64,000 nucleotides of DNA from contig JACJXP010000003.1 in NCBI GenBank assembly GCA_020636575.1, positions 1 through 64,000 of the forward strand. The letters are read 5' to 3'. The notes beneath the pieces were generated by a model, which was given only the letters and a program-made list of their open reading frames with translations, made no database searches and was not told the DNA's origin. How positions within the stretch are numbered: the stretch's first letter is position 1; every line of letters starts with the position of its first letter. Source of the DNA: Chitinophagales bacterium. Lineage in GTDB: Bacteria; Bacteroidota; Bacteroidia; Chitinophagales; Chitinophagaceae. Positions 37,037-46,353 of the stretch are shown here, one piece after another. The translations under genes and the position numbers were made by a program.

Positions 37037-38068
37037 ATGAAGCCAAAAAAAGAAATTACGATCTATGATATTGCCCAGAAGCTGGATATCTCCTCCACAA
37101 CGGTCAGTCGGGGGTTAAAAGATCACCCTGCAATCAGTAAGCTAACCCGAAAGAAAATTCAACAGGCTGCAAAGGAACTGGGGTATCGCCAAAACACATT
37201 TGCCAGTAACCTCCGGAAGCAAAAAACACATACCATCGGCATCATTGTCCATGAGTTGAACAGTAACTTTATTACATCTGTATTGGCAGGTGTTGAAAAG
37301 GTGGCCACCGAGGCAGGTTATGACCTTATCATTGCCCACTCATCGGAGAGTTTCCTGAAAGAATCCGCCAATGCTCAAAACTTTTTTCATAAAAGAGTGG
37401 ATGGCGTTATTGCCTCGCTTGCTTTTGACACAAAAGGCCTGGAACATTACAAGCCATTTGAAGACAAGGGCATCCCAGTTATATTCTTTGACAGGGTGGA
37501 AGAGAAAAGTGACAGCACTAAAGTGATCATTGATAATTATAAATGCGGCTACCAGGCTACCCAGCATTTGATCGAGCAGGGTTGTAAACGGATCGTACTG
37601 GTAACGGCAAACCTGATGAGAAATGTGTATTCACAAAGACATAAAGGATATTCAGATGCATTATATGATGGCGGCATCGACTATAATAAAGATTATGTCC
37701 TGATCAAGGACCTCAGTGAACAATGTGGAGTGGAAGCTGCCATGCAAATTCTGAAAATGAAACCACTGCCCGACGGAGTGTTCGTAACAAATGACTTTTC
37801 GGCTGCCGTATGTATGCAAACACTAAAGGAAAATGGCATCGATATTCCGGGTGATATAGCTGTTGTAGGATTTAACAATGATGCGATCGGAAAAATTGTA
37901 GAACCTCAATTAACAACCATACATTACCCCGGTATTGATATGGGTGAAATAGCCGCCCGCAATCTGATCAATCATTTGAACGGAACAGCAGATATCAAAC
38001 AAACACAAACCATCGTAGTTAAATCCGAGCTTATTATAAGGAAATCATCATTAAAGAAAGGCGCTTAA
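37037..38068 (+). CDS. LacI-family transcriptional regulator (second of tandem pair)
   Basis: 343 aa from the ATG at 37037. Clearly a paralogue of the gene just upstream: ITIYDIAQKLDISSTTVSRGLKD, SNLRKQKTHTIGIIV, VIFFDRVEEKSDS and GDIAVVGFNNDAIG all align. The start was chosen because the six residues before it would be translated from the operator at 37020-37034. It ends immediately before the GH67 gene (TAA then TTG), so the regulator leads the xylan operon. Differences in the sensor loops suggest another effector or heterodimer use, but this is not resolved. Confidence 0.9.
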   Translation: MKPKKEITIYDIAQKLDISSTTVSRGLKDHPAISKLTRKKIQQAAKELGYRQNTFASNLRKQKTHTIGIIVHELNSNFITSVLAGVEKVATEAGYDLIIAHSSESFLKESANAQNFFHKRVDGVIASLAFDTKGLEHYKPFEDKGIPVIFFDRVEEKSDSTKVIIDNYKCGYQATQHLIEQGCKRIVLVTANLMRNVYSQRHKGYSDALYDGGIDYNKDYVLIKDLSEQCGVEAAMQILKMKPLPDGVFVTNDFSAAVCMQTLKENGIDIPGDIAVVGFNNDAIGKIVEPQLTTIHYPGIDMGEIAARNLINHLNGTADIKQTQTIVVKSELIIRKSSLKKGA

Positions 38069-40243
38069 TTGAAAAATAATTGGAGTAACATATCTAGAAC
38101 AGTATTACTGCTTTGCCTGTCCCTCACCGTGTTTATTAAAATGGCAATTGCGGAAAACGGCTATGAATTATGGCTCCGTTATAAAAAGATTGACGACCCG
38201 GTTCTCCTGGCCAAATATCAAAAAGAAATCTCCTGTATATACATCAATACCACCTCCCCTACCATGCAAGTAGTAAAGGAAGAACTGCAATCAGGGTTAA
38301 GTGGGTTACTTGGCAAAAGAATAAACAACACTGTATATCTCAAGAATGGATGTGTAATAGCAGCAACGTCGGCTCAATCTGAAATTGCTTCGCGGTTAGT
38401 TTCTCATGATGAATTAATACAGGCAGGCACTGAGGGATATATCATTAAAACAGTTAGTTACCAGGGGAAAAAACTGGTACTGATTACCGGAAACAGTGAA
38501 CATGGAATATTGTATGGCTCTTTTCACTTTTTAAGGTTATTGCAAACAAATCAGTCCATTAATGATCTCGACATTATATCTGCACCCAAAACCAAACTCC
38601 GCATGCTCAATCACTGGGATAACCTGGACCGGCATGTAGAAAGAGGTTATGCAGGTATTTCCCTCTGGAACTGGCATACGCTGCCGGATTATATTGATCA
38701 GCGATATATTGATTATGCAAGAGCCAATGCGTCTATCGGTATCAATGGAACTGTATTGACCAATGTAAATGCAAATGCCACTGTACTTACTCCTGAATAT
38801 TTAATAAAAGTAAAGGCGCTTGCAGATATTTTCAGACCATACGGGATAAAAGTATTTCTTACGGCCAGGTTCAGCGCCCCGATAGAAATCGGCGGATTAA
38901 AAACTGCTGACCTACTGAATGAAGATGTACAAAGCTGGTGGAACAACAAAGCAAAAGAAATTTACTCTTATATACCTGATTTCGGAGGCTTCCTGGTTAA
39001 AGCTAACAGTGAGGGACAACCGGGACCTCAGGATTATAAACGAACTCATGCCGATGGCGCTAATATGCTGGCTGATGCAGTAGCCCCTTATAAAGGCATA
39101 GTGATATGGAGAGCTTTTGTTTACACAGCAGAAAATCCGGTTGACAGACACAAACAGGCATTTGATGACTTTGTGTCGCTGGATGGCAAATTCAAGAATA
39201 ATGTATTGGTACAGGTAAAAAACGGGGCGATCGATTTTATGCCGAGGGAGCCATTTCATCCTATGTTTGGCGCTATGCCAAAAACACCTTTGATGATGGA
39301 ATTCCAGGTTACCCAGGAATACCTGGGGCAAGGCACACACCTTGTTTTCCTGGCTCCTTTATTCAAAGAAGTACTCGAAAGCGATACATATGCAAAGGGG
39401 AAAGGAAGTACAGTTGCCAAAGTAATTGATGGCAGTCTTGAAGGTCATGATATCAGCGGCATTGCAGGTGTATCAAATATTGGCAATGATATCAATTGGT
39501 GTGGGCATCCTTTTGCACAAGCCAACTGGTTTGCACTTGGCAGGCTGGCATGGGATCATGACATAAGTAGTGAACAGATCGCAGACGAATGGCTACGGAT
39601 GACCTATTCAAATGATAAGGAGCTGGTAAATACCTGTAAGCAAATAATGCTTCGAAGCAGGGAAATTCTTGTTGACTATATGAATCCGCTGGGGTTGCAT
39701 CATATCATGGGAACCGGTCATCATTATGGCCCGGCACCCTGGGTAAGTTATCTCAACAGGCCGGAATGGAACCCGGTTTATTATCATAAAGCAGATAGTA
39801 TTGGGATCGGATTTGACAGAACAGCGACCGGCAGTAATGCACTTGCACAATATTTTCCCGGAGCAAGAAAACAGTGGGAAGACCTGAATACCTGTGATGA
39901 AAAATTTTTGCTTTGGTTCCATCATGTACCATGGGATCATAAAATGAAAAGTGGCAGAACATTATGGGATGAACTTTGCTTCAGGTATTATAGCGGAGCC
40001 GATAGTGTATTATGGATGAAGAAAATGTGGCAAAGCCTGAAGTCAAAAATTGATGAACAAAGATTCAAAGAAGTAAATATGCTTCTCAATATCCAATATA
40101 AAGACGCCAAATGGTGGAGAAATGCATGCTTGTTATATTTTCAGACTTTCTCCAACAAACCCATTCCCGATAATTACGACCCACCTGATCAGTCGCTGGA
40201 TTATTACAAAAGCCTTCGCTTTCGTTTTGCACCAGGAAACTGA
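38069..40243 (+). CDS. GH67 alpha-glucuronidase
   Basis: 724 aa; removes (4-O-methyl-)D-glucuronate from the non-reducing end of small xylo-oligomers. GH67 blocks are plain: RMLNHWDNLDRHVERGYAG, KANSEGQPGPQDYKR (acid region), NGAIDFMPREPFHP and EFQVTQEYLGQG (base region). The start is a TTG right after the LacI stop; it is supported by a following signal peptide (TVLLLCLSLTVFIKMAIAE), and the first downstream ATG would destroy that peptide. A signal indicates periplasmic use, unlike many cytoplasmic GH67s. It works with GH115, which acts on polymer. Confidence 0.93.
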   Translation: MKNNWSNISRTVLLLCLSLTVFIKMAIAENGYELWLRYKKIDDPVLLAKYQKEISCIYINTTSPTMQVVKEELQSGLSGLLGKRINNTVYLKNGCVIAATSAQSEIASRLVSHDELIQAGTEGYIIKTVSYQGKKLVLITGNSEHGILYGSFHFLRLLQTNQSINDLDIISAPKTKLRMLNHWDNLDRHVERGYAGISLWNWHTLPDYIDQRYIDYARANASIGINGTVLTNVNANATVLTPEYLIKVKALADIFRPYGIKVFLTARFSAPIEIGGLKTADLLNEDVQSWWNNKAKEIYSYIPDFGGFLVKANSEGQPGPQDYKRTHADGANMLADAVAPYKGIVIWRAFVYTAENPVDRHKQAFDDFVSLDGKFKNNVLVQVKNGAIDFMPREPFHPMFGAMPKTPLMMEFQVTQEYLGQGTHLVFLAPLFKEVLESDTYAKGKGSTVAKVIDGSLEGHDISGIAGVSNIGNDINWCGHPFAQANWFALGRLAWDHDISSEQIADEWLRMTYSNDKELVNTCKQIMLRSREILVDYMNPLGLHHIMGTGHHYGPAPWVSYLNRPEWNPVYYHKADSIGIGFDRTATGSNALAQYFPGARKQWEDLNTCDEKFLLWFHHVPWDHKMKSGRTLWDELCFRYYSGADSVLWMKKMWQSLKSKIDEQRFKEVNMLLNIQYKDAKWWRNACLLYFQTFSNKPIPDNYDPPDQSLDYYKSLRFRFAPGN

Positions 40244-40292
40244 GAAAACAATAAAAGAAAATATTCGAAAAACCGTCTAATATTTTTCATCA

Positions 40293-40324
40293 ATACAGCA
40301 TCCGCTGTATATAATGTTTTTATT
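40293..40324 (+). terminator. Hairpin with T-tract between GH67 and SDR genes
   Basis: A 7-bp inverted repeat (ATACAGC / GCTGTAT, loop ATCC) followed by ATAATG and six Ts. It could be a weak or partial terminator in an otherwise tightly packed gene run. The AT-rich stem is only moderately stable, so an operator-like palindrome is the alternative. Confidence 0.4.
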
Positions 40325-40327
40325 AAT

Positions 40328-41074
40328 ATGAGTACTTCAAAAAAGGTGGCTTTAGTTACGGGTGGAGGTTCAGGATTAGGATATGCTATCACACAAAAAT
40401 TTGTTGAAAATGGCATTGAGACCATTATCATAGGAAGAGATAGTGAAAAACTTTCCAAAGCTAAAAATGAGTTAGGTCCACTTTGTCATTTCAAAGCATG
40501 CGATGTAAGTGATCTTCCCTCCTTGCCTTCTTTTGTTAGCGAAATAATCAAAGAGTTTGGACAAATAGACATATTGGTGAATAATGCCGGGATTAATCAG
40601 AAAAAAGATTTTACGGAGGTGACTGATGAAGAATTTCAGCGCATCATCACCACCAATGTTTGTGCTGTTTTTGCATTAAGCAGAGAGGTTGTAAAAAATA
40701 TGCTTGAAAGAGGTTCCGGCTCTATCATTAATATCAGTTCCATGGCTGCACAATATGGATTACCAAAAGTGATCGCTTACTCAGCCAGCAAAACAGCTAT
40801 TGATGGAATGACAAGAGCCATGGCTGTGGAATTATCACCAAAAGGTATCAGGGTAAATGCCATTGCACCCGGGTTTATTTATAGCGACATGACAGCTAAA
40901 GCACTGGACAGTGACCCGGAACGTAAGGCAAAGGTTTTTGGACGTACACCGATGGGCATTATGGGCCAACCTGAAGATATTGGCAACGCCGCTATGTACC
41001 TGGCCAGTGATGCCGCAAAATATGTAACAGGTGTTGTGCTACCTATTGATGGTGGGAATAGTATCGGATTTTAA
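40328..41074 (+). CDS. SDR oxidoreductase, possible fructuronate reductase
   Basis: 248 aa classical short-chain dehydrogenase: TGGGSGLGYA (cofactor loop), NNAG, catalytic Ser in NISSM and YSASK (YxxxK). C-terminal VVLPIDGGNS is the usual SDR ending. It lies between GH67 and GH115, both releasing glucuronate. UxuB, the usual fructuronate reductase, is not seen in the window although UxuA is, so this SDR may supply that step; related SDRs act on gluconate or keto-uronates. Substrate unproven. Confidence 0.85.
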   Translation: MSTSKKVALVTGGGSGLGYAITQKFVENGIETIIIGRDSEKLSKAKNELGPLCHFKACDVSDLPSLPSFVSEIIKEFGQIDILVNNAGINQKKDFTEVTDEEFQRIITTNVCAVFALSREVVKNMLERGSGSIINISSMAAQYGLPKVIAYSASKTAIDGMTRAMAVELSPKGIRVNAIAPGFIYSDMTAKALDSDPERKAKVFGRTPMGIMGQPEDIGNAAMYLASDAAKYVTGVVLPIDGGNSIGF

Positions 41075-41093
41075 TAATTGTAAAATATAAATA

Positions 41094-43646
41094 GTGAGTA
41101 AGAAGATATTTTCTTTACTAACAGTTTTATTCTGCGTCTTTGTTGTAAGAGCACAGATAGTTACAGGATCTCCCAATTCATTCTCTATTAGTAATGCATC
41201 TATTATAGTTGAAAAAAGTAACCCTGAATTAGTAATGATCGCTGCCGGCTTATTGCAAAAAGACATCGAAGCTGTAACCGGTAAAAAGATCCCCTTGCTA
41301 AACTCTATTGAAAATGTAAAGGGAAATGTAATTATCATAGGAACGATAAGCCATTCAGACCTGCTAAAACAATTAAACAAAAAAAAGAAGATTGTTACAG
41401 ATAAACTCACTAATACCTGGGAAGCCAGCTATGTTAAATCAATAACCTCACCATATAAAAATATTGACCATGCATTGATCATCACAGGTAGTGACAGACG
41501 AGGAGTTGCTTATGGCGTTTTTGAACTGAGTAAACAGATCGGTGTTTCGCCCTGGTATTGGTGGGCTGATGTGCCGGTAATAAAGAAAAGTGATCTTTTT
41601 ATTGATCTGAAAACAGATATCATCGATGCGCCTAAAATAAAATACCGGGGAATATTCCTGAATGATGAAGCACCTGCCCTTACAGGATGGGCAAGGGAAA
41701 AATTCGGAGGGTTAAATCACCAGTTTTATGAAAAAGTATTTGAACTCATACTCCGGTTAAAAGGCAATTATCTCTGGCCTGCTATGTGGGGTAATGCATT
41801 CAATGATGATGACACTTTAAATCCCGTATTAGCAGATAAATATGGCATAGTCATGGGAACTTCTCACCATGAGCCTATGCTAAGAGCACAACAAGAATGG
41901 AAAAGATATGGCAAAGGCAAATGGGATTACAACGTTAATGAAGAGGTATTAAAAGATTTCTGGAAGAAAGGCATTGAAAATATGGGAACCCACGAAAGCA
42001 TCCTTACAGTTGGTATGCGGGGAGATGGGGATATGCCCATGAGTCGTGAAACAGCAACTGATCTGCTGGAACGGATAGTGAAAGACCAGCGGGAGATCAT
42101 TACAGAAGTAACAGGAAAACCGGCTGATAAAACACCACAGTTATGGGCATTGTATAAAGAAGTGCAGGATTATTATGATAAAGGCATGAGAGTGCCTGAT
42201 GATGTAACACTACTACTCTGTGATGACAATTGGGGAAATATCCGTAAGCTGCCAAAAGCAGATGCAAAACCCAGGAGGGGTGGTTATGGCATCTATTATC
42301 ATTTTGATTATGTAGGCGGCCCAAGAAATTATAAATGGCTCAATACAAATCCGCTCCCACGGATATGGGAACAGATGCATCTCGCCTATGAATATAATGT
42401 TAGAGATATCTGGATCGTAAACGTAGGCGATCTGAAACCAATGGAATTCCCGATCTCATTTTGGTTTGATTATGCATGGAACCCTGAAAAGATCGGTGCC
42501 AACGATCTGCAGGCTTATACAGAAAAATGGGCGGCAGACTTATTTGGGAATAAATATGCAAAAGAGATCGCTTCAATACTGGCTACCTATACAAAGATTA
42601 ACGGCAGAAAAAAGCCTGAAATGCTGAATGAAAATACCTACAGCTTTTATTACGGAGAATGGGAGTCAGTAGTTACAGAATATAATGATGCCTTAAAAAA
42701 AGCCGAAGAGATCAATAGCCAACTGCCTGCAGAATATAAGGATGCATTTTTTCAGCTTGTTTTACATCCGGTAAAGGCTTGTGCTAATCTTAATGAGATG
42801 TATTATTATGTCGCATTAAATAAGGAAGCCTTTAAAAATAAGTGGGAAGAAACAAATACTTCTGCTGATAAAGTAAAAGAACTGTTTGAAAAGGACTCTT
42901 TGATCACTAATGAATATCACCAGTTAAAGAATGGCAAGTGGAACCACATGATGGATCAGAAGCATATTGGTTACCGTTCATGGCAGGAACCCCGAATGCA
43001 AACAATGCCTGAAGTAAAATATGTGCCTGCAGATTCTATACAACCGATTACAATATTGGATGAAGCAATTCCTATAGCCGAACATCCCGAAAAGACCAGC
43101 TACAATTTGTTTTACGAGACAAACAATTATGTGTCGATCAATGCTGATCATTTTACAAAAGCAGTGAACAGCAATGGAATAAAATGGCAGGTATTGTCTG
43201 ACCATGGAAGAACCGGCTCATCGATCACCACATTTCCTGTAATTGCAAAAGAACAATCGATAAGCAATACTTCGCCGCATGTAGAATATGAGTTTTATAC
43301 CTACAGTGTTGATAGTTTTAAGGTCAACGCTTACTTCTCCCCTACCTATAACTTTCATGACACAGACGATGGATTGCAATATGCTATATCTGTAGACGAT
43401 GAAACCCCGCAGATTATCAGTATCAACAGGGAAAGCAAAGGGAATGAAGGCGGTATTATGTATAACTGGGTTGCCAATAATATAATTATCAAAAACTCGG
43501 CCCACAATATCCACAAAGCAGGAAAACATACTTTAAAATACTGGATGATCGATCCGGGAATTGTACTTCAAAAATTAGTTCTCGATTTTGGCGGAGTAAA
43601 CCCAAGTTACCTGGGTCCGCCCGAAACAATTTATTCAATAAAATAA
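41094..43646 (+). CDS. GH115 xylan alpha-1,2-glucuronidase
   Basis: 850 aa with signal peptide (LLTVLFCVFVVRAQ) and a GTG start at 41094. Family marks: YRGIFLNDEAPALTGWAREK, LRLKGNYLWPAMWGNAF, GTSHHEPMLRAQQEW, TVGMRGDGDMP and GPRNYKWLNTNPLPRIWEQM. GH115 removes 4-O-methylglucuronate from internal positions on polymeric xylan, complementing GH67. 19 bp from the SDR and 12 bp before GH10. Confidence 0.92.
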   Translation: MSKKIFSLLTVLFCVFVVRAQIVTGSPNSFSISNASIIVEKSNPELVMIAAGLLQKDIEAVTGKKIPLLNSIENVKGNVIIIGTISHSDLLKQLNKKKKIVTDKLTNTWEASYVKSITSPYKNIDHALIITGSDRRGVAYGVFELSKQIGVSPWYWWADVPVIKKSDLFIDLKTDIIDAPKIKYRGIFLNDEAPALTGWAREKFGGLNHQFYEKVFELILRLKGNYLWPAMWGNAFNDDDTLNPVLADKYGIVMGTSHHEPMLRAQQEWKRYGKGKWDYNVNEEVLKDFWKKGIENMGTHESILTVGMRGDGDMPMSRETATDLLERIVKDQREIITEVTGKPADKTPQLWALYKEVQDYYDKGMRVPDDVTLLLCDDNWGNIRKLPKADAKPRRGGYGIYYHFDYVGGPRNYKWLNTNPLPRIWEQMHLAYEYNVRDIWIVNVGDLKPMEFPISFWFDYAWNPEKIGANDLQAYTEKWAADLFGNKYAKEIASILATYTKINGRKKPEMLNENTYSFYYGEWESVVTEYNDALKKAEEINSQLPAEYKDAFFQLVLHPVKACANLNEMYYYVALNKEAFKNKWEETNTSADKVKELFEKDSLITNEYHQLKNGKWNHMMDQKHIGYRSWQEPRMQTMPEVKYVPADSIQPITILDEAIPIAEHPEKTSYNLFYETNNYVSINADHFTKAVNSNGIKWQVLSDHGRTGSSITTFPVIAKEQSISNTSPHVEYEFYTYSVDSFKVNAYFSPTYNFHDTDDGLQYAISVDDETPQIISINRESKGNEGGIMYNWVANNIIIKNSAHNIHKAGKHTLKYWMIDPGIVLQKLVLDFGGVNPSYLGPPETIYSIK

Positions 43647-43658
43647 AAAATAAGAATA

Positions 43659-44810
43659 ATGGTAAATAGATTAAGATCATTATTGTTTGTCATCACATTT
43701 ATCACTTTACTGGTAGGTTGCAGTAACAGCCAGAAGGCTACATCAAAAAAAGAGGAAACACCTTCTCTCAAAGAAGTTTTTAAAAATGATTTCCTTATTG
43801 GCACTGCATTGAACACCCCACAGATCGAAGAAAAGGATGCCGGTGCCGCCGTCCTTGTTCCCCAACAATTCAATGCAGCTACTCCGGAGAACATCATGAA
43901 AGCACAGATCATTCATCCTGAATGGAGTCGTTATGATTTTGACCTGGCCGATAAAATGATAGACTATGGGAAAAAGAATAATATACTTATCAACGGGCAT
44001 ACGCTTATCTGGCATAGCCAGTTGCCCCGCTTTATGTATGGTATCAAAGATGCAGATTCTGTCAAACAATTCTTTACAGATCATATAAAAACAGTTGCGG
44101 GCCGTTATAGCGGAAAAGTTTTTTCCTGGGATGTAGTAAACGAAGCATTGAATGAAGATGGCACCATGAGAAAATCAATTTTCCTGGATAAACTTGGAGA
44201 TGATTTTGTAACGGAAGCATTCCGTCTTACCCAGGAAGCTTCTCCAAATACAGAATTATACTATAATGATTACAATAACGAACAACCTCAAAAAAGAGCC
44301 GGTTGTATCCGGTTAGTTAAAAAAATTCAGGAAGCCGGCGTAAGAATTGATGGAGTGGGTATACAGGGGCATTGGCATGTTGGCAAGGTTCCGTTTGATG
44401 ATATTGAAAAAAGCATTCTTGAATATTCAGCACTTGGGCTAAAAGTAATGTTCACAGAACTGGATATAGAAGTATTGCCCAGAAATTTTTCAGGAGCCGA
44501 TATAAATCAACGGGTAGCTTCTAATCCATCATTGAATCCTTATGTAAATGGGTTGCCGGATAGTGTACAGCAGCAACTGGCGCAGGATTATGAGAATCTT
44601 TTTAAACTTTTCCTGAAGCATAAGGATAAGATCAGCAGGGTTACTTTCTGGGGAGTAAATGACGGACAAAGCTGGTTGAATGGATGGCCTGTAAGAGGAA
44701 GGACAAATTATCCTTTGTTGTTCGACCGTGAATACAAACCCAAGCCTGCCTTTTTTAAAGTGATCGAGGCAAAAAAGAATTTTAACCCTACAGAGAAAAA
44801 GTCGTTTTAA
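43659..44810 (+). CDS. GH10 endo-1,4-beta-xylanase, lipoprotein
   Basis: 383 aa. Lipoprotein signal (FITLLVGC, Cys21) suggests outer-membrane location. The barrel carries the acid/base Glu162 in SWDVVNEAL and nucleophile Glu267 in MFTELDIEV, with NGHTLIWHSQLP and VTFWGVNDGQSWL also typical. Cleaves the xylan backbone to oligomers for SusCD import. Confidence 0.95.
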   Translation: MVNRLRSLLFVITFITLLVGCSNSQKATSKKEETPSLKEVFKNDFLIGTALNTPQIEEKDAGAAVLVPQQFNAATPENIMKAQIIHPEWSRYDFDLADKMIDYGKKNNILINGHTLIWHSQLPRFMYGIKDADSVKQFFTDHIKTVAGRYSGKVFSWDVVNEALNEDGTMRKSIFLDKLGDDFVTEAFRLTQEASPNTELYYNDYNNEQPQKRAGCIRLVKKIQEAGVRIDGVGIQGHWHVGKVPFDDIEKSILEYSALGLKVMFTELDIEVLPRNFSGADINQRVASNPSLNPYVNGLPDSVQQQLAQDYENLFKLFLKHKDKISRVTFWGVNDGQSWLNGWPVRGRTNYPLLFDREYKPKPAFFKVIEAKKNFNPTEKKSF

Positions 44811-44839
44811 AACCAATTGTCAACCCGTCAATTCATAAT

Positions 44840-46276
44840 ATGAATACAACCTCTCAAAAATTATCTGTCAGGGAAAAAATAGGTTACAGCCTTGGAGATC
44901 TTGCAGCCAATCTGATCTTCCAAACTCTCGTAACTTACCTGGCCTATTACTATACCGATATTTATGGATTAAGTCCCGGCAAAGCTTCTGCCATTATGTT
45001 CTCCGTCGGTATGGTAGCGGCATTTGGCTTTAATCCAATCATTGGCGCATTAGCTGATAGAACTAATACAAAATGGGGAAAGTTTCGTCCATGGATTTTA
45101 TGGACAGCGGTACCACTTGGTATTGCTTCTGTTTTAGCCTTTTCAAAATTTGGAGGTGAAGCCAGTGTTCCTTATGCGATCATCACATACACTTTATTAC
45201 TATTTCTTTACGCAGCTAATAATTTACCATATGGTGCATTGAGTGGTGTTATTACCGGTGACATGAAAGAAAGAAACAGCATGTCCGCCTATCGTTTTGT
45301 TGCTGTTATGTTTGCCCAGTTTTTTGTCCAGGTATTTATGTTGCCCATTATTGAAGCTGTAGGTAATGGCAACAAGGCAGAAGGCATCAGTAAATTGATG
45401 ATATGGCTGGCGCTGATCGGAACAGCAATGTTATTAACTACATTTTTCACCACTAAAGAAAGGATTGTTCCCAAGCCAGATCAGAAATCAACATTAGGTG
45501 AAGACCTGAAAGACCTTTCAAGAAACAGACCCTGGCTCATTATGTTGGTGCTTACCACATTGGTTTTTATCACCCTTGCTATGAAAGGCGGTGGTTATGT
45601 GTACTATTTCAAAAACTATGTTAATAACCAAAAGCTGGCAGACTTTATTACACCTGTTACCAATGCGCTTGATAATATTGGAATGAACTTTTTTGGTAAA
45701 GATCCTGCAGCCGCAGGTTTAGGCTTATTTAATGCAGGCGGAATCATTTTTATGATTGTGGGCATTACCTTGTCAAAGCCATTGGCTGATAAATTTGGTA
45801 AAAGAGATGTGTTTGGCATTGCCCTGTTTATTTCCACATTGTTCATTCTTGCATTTTACTTTTTTAAGCCTGAATCAGTAGGCCTGATATTTATATCACA
45901 AATTCTTCATGGATTTTTCTATGGCATCACCATCCCATTGCTATGGGCAATGATCGCTGATGTGGCCGATTTCAGTGAATGGAAAAATAATCGACGGGCT
46001 ACAGCCATTATATTTTCTGCCATGATGGTGGGATTGAAAGGGGGTTTATCAATCGGTGGTGCATTGCTGACCAAGATTTTAGGCAACTATAATTACCAGC
46101 CTAATAGCGAATCAACACAAACCGAAACAGCCATTCATGGTACCAAAATGCTGGTGAGTATTTACCCGGCAATACCTTTTTTAATAGGCGCTGCTTTACT
46201 ATTCTTCTATGAAATAAATAAATCAAAAGAAGTACAGATAGAAAGCGAATTAAAAGCAAGAAGACAAGCAGTATAA
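44840..46276 (+). CDS. GPH-type (MFS) sugar:cation symporter
   Basis: 478 aa, 12 membrane segments. The family block around TM2 is FNPIIGALADRTNTKWGKFRPW (split here: FNPIIGALADRT, then NTKWGKFRPW). It has the GPH ending with GISKLMIWLALIG and a central loop. The Asp pair used for cation binding in MelB (DxxxDP before the IIG stretch) is replaced by Ala61 and Asn65, so cation coupling may differ. Imports xylosides, arabinosides or uronides into the cytoplasm. Confidence 0.85.
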   Translation: MNTTSQKLSVREKIGYSLGDLAANLIFQTLVTYLAYYYTDIYGLSPGKASAIMFSVGMVAAFGFNPIIGALADRTNTKWGKFRPWILWTAVPLGIASVLAFSKFGGEASVPYAIITYTLLLFLYAANNLPYGALSGVITGDMKERNSMSAYRFVAVMFAQFFVQVFMLPIIEAVGNGNKAEGISKLMIWLALIGTAMLLTTFFTTKERIVPKPDQKSTLGEDLKDLSRNRPWLIMLVLTTLVFITLAMKGGGYVYYFKNYVNNQKLADFITPVTNALDNIGMNFFGKDPAAAGLGLFNAGGIIFMIVGITLSKPLADKFGKRDVFGIALFISTLFILAFYFFKPESVGLIFISQILHGFFYGITIPLLWAMIADVADFSEWKNNRRATAIIFSAMMVGLKGGLSIGGALLTKILGNYNYQPNSESTQTETAIHGTKMLVSIYPAIPFLIGAALLFFYEINKSKEVQIESELKARRQAV

Positions 46277-46324
46277 CTGTATGTATAAATTTTTAAACCA
46301 TATTATTCATTAGTTAAAATAAAC

Positions 46325-46339
46325 CCCTCCTTCGGAGGG
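46325..46339. promoter_or_regulatory. GC-rich hairpin before cytoplasmic GH43 gene
   Basis: CCCTCC and GGAGGG separated by TTC form a 6-bp stem 14 bp before the ATG of the next gene. There is no T-tract behind it on the plus strand, so it is not a good terminator; it could modulate translation of the GH43 gene. Confidence 0.35.
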
Positions 46340-46353
46340 CTTGAGGATGCCTT

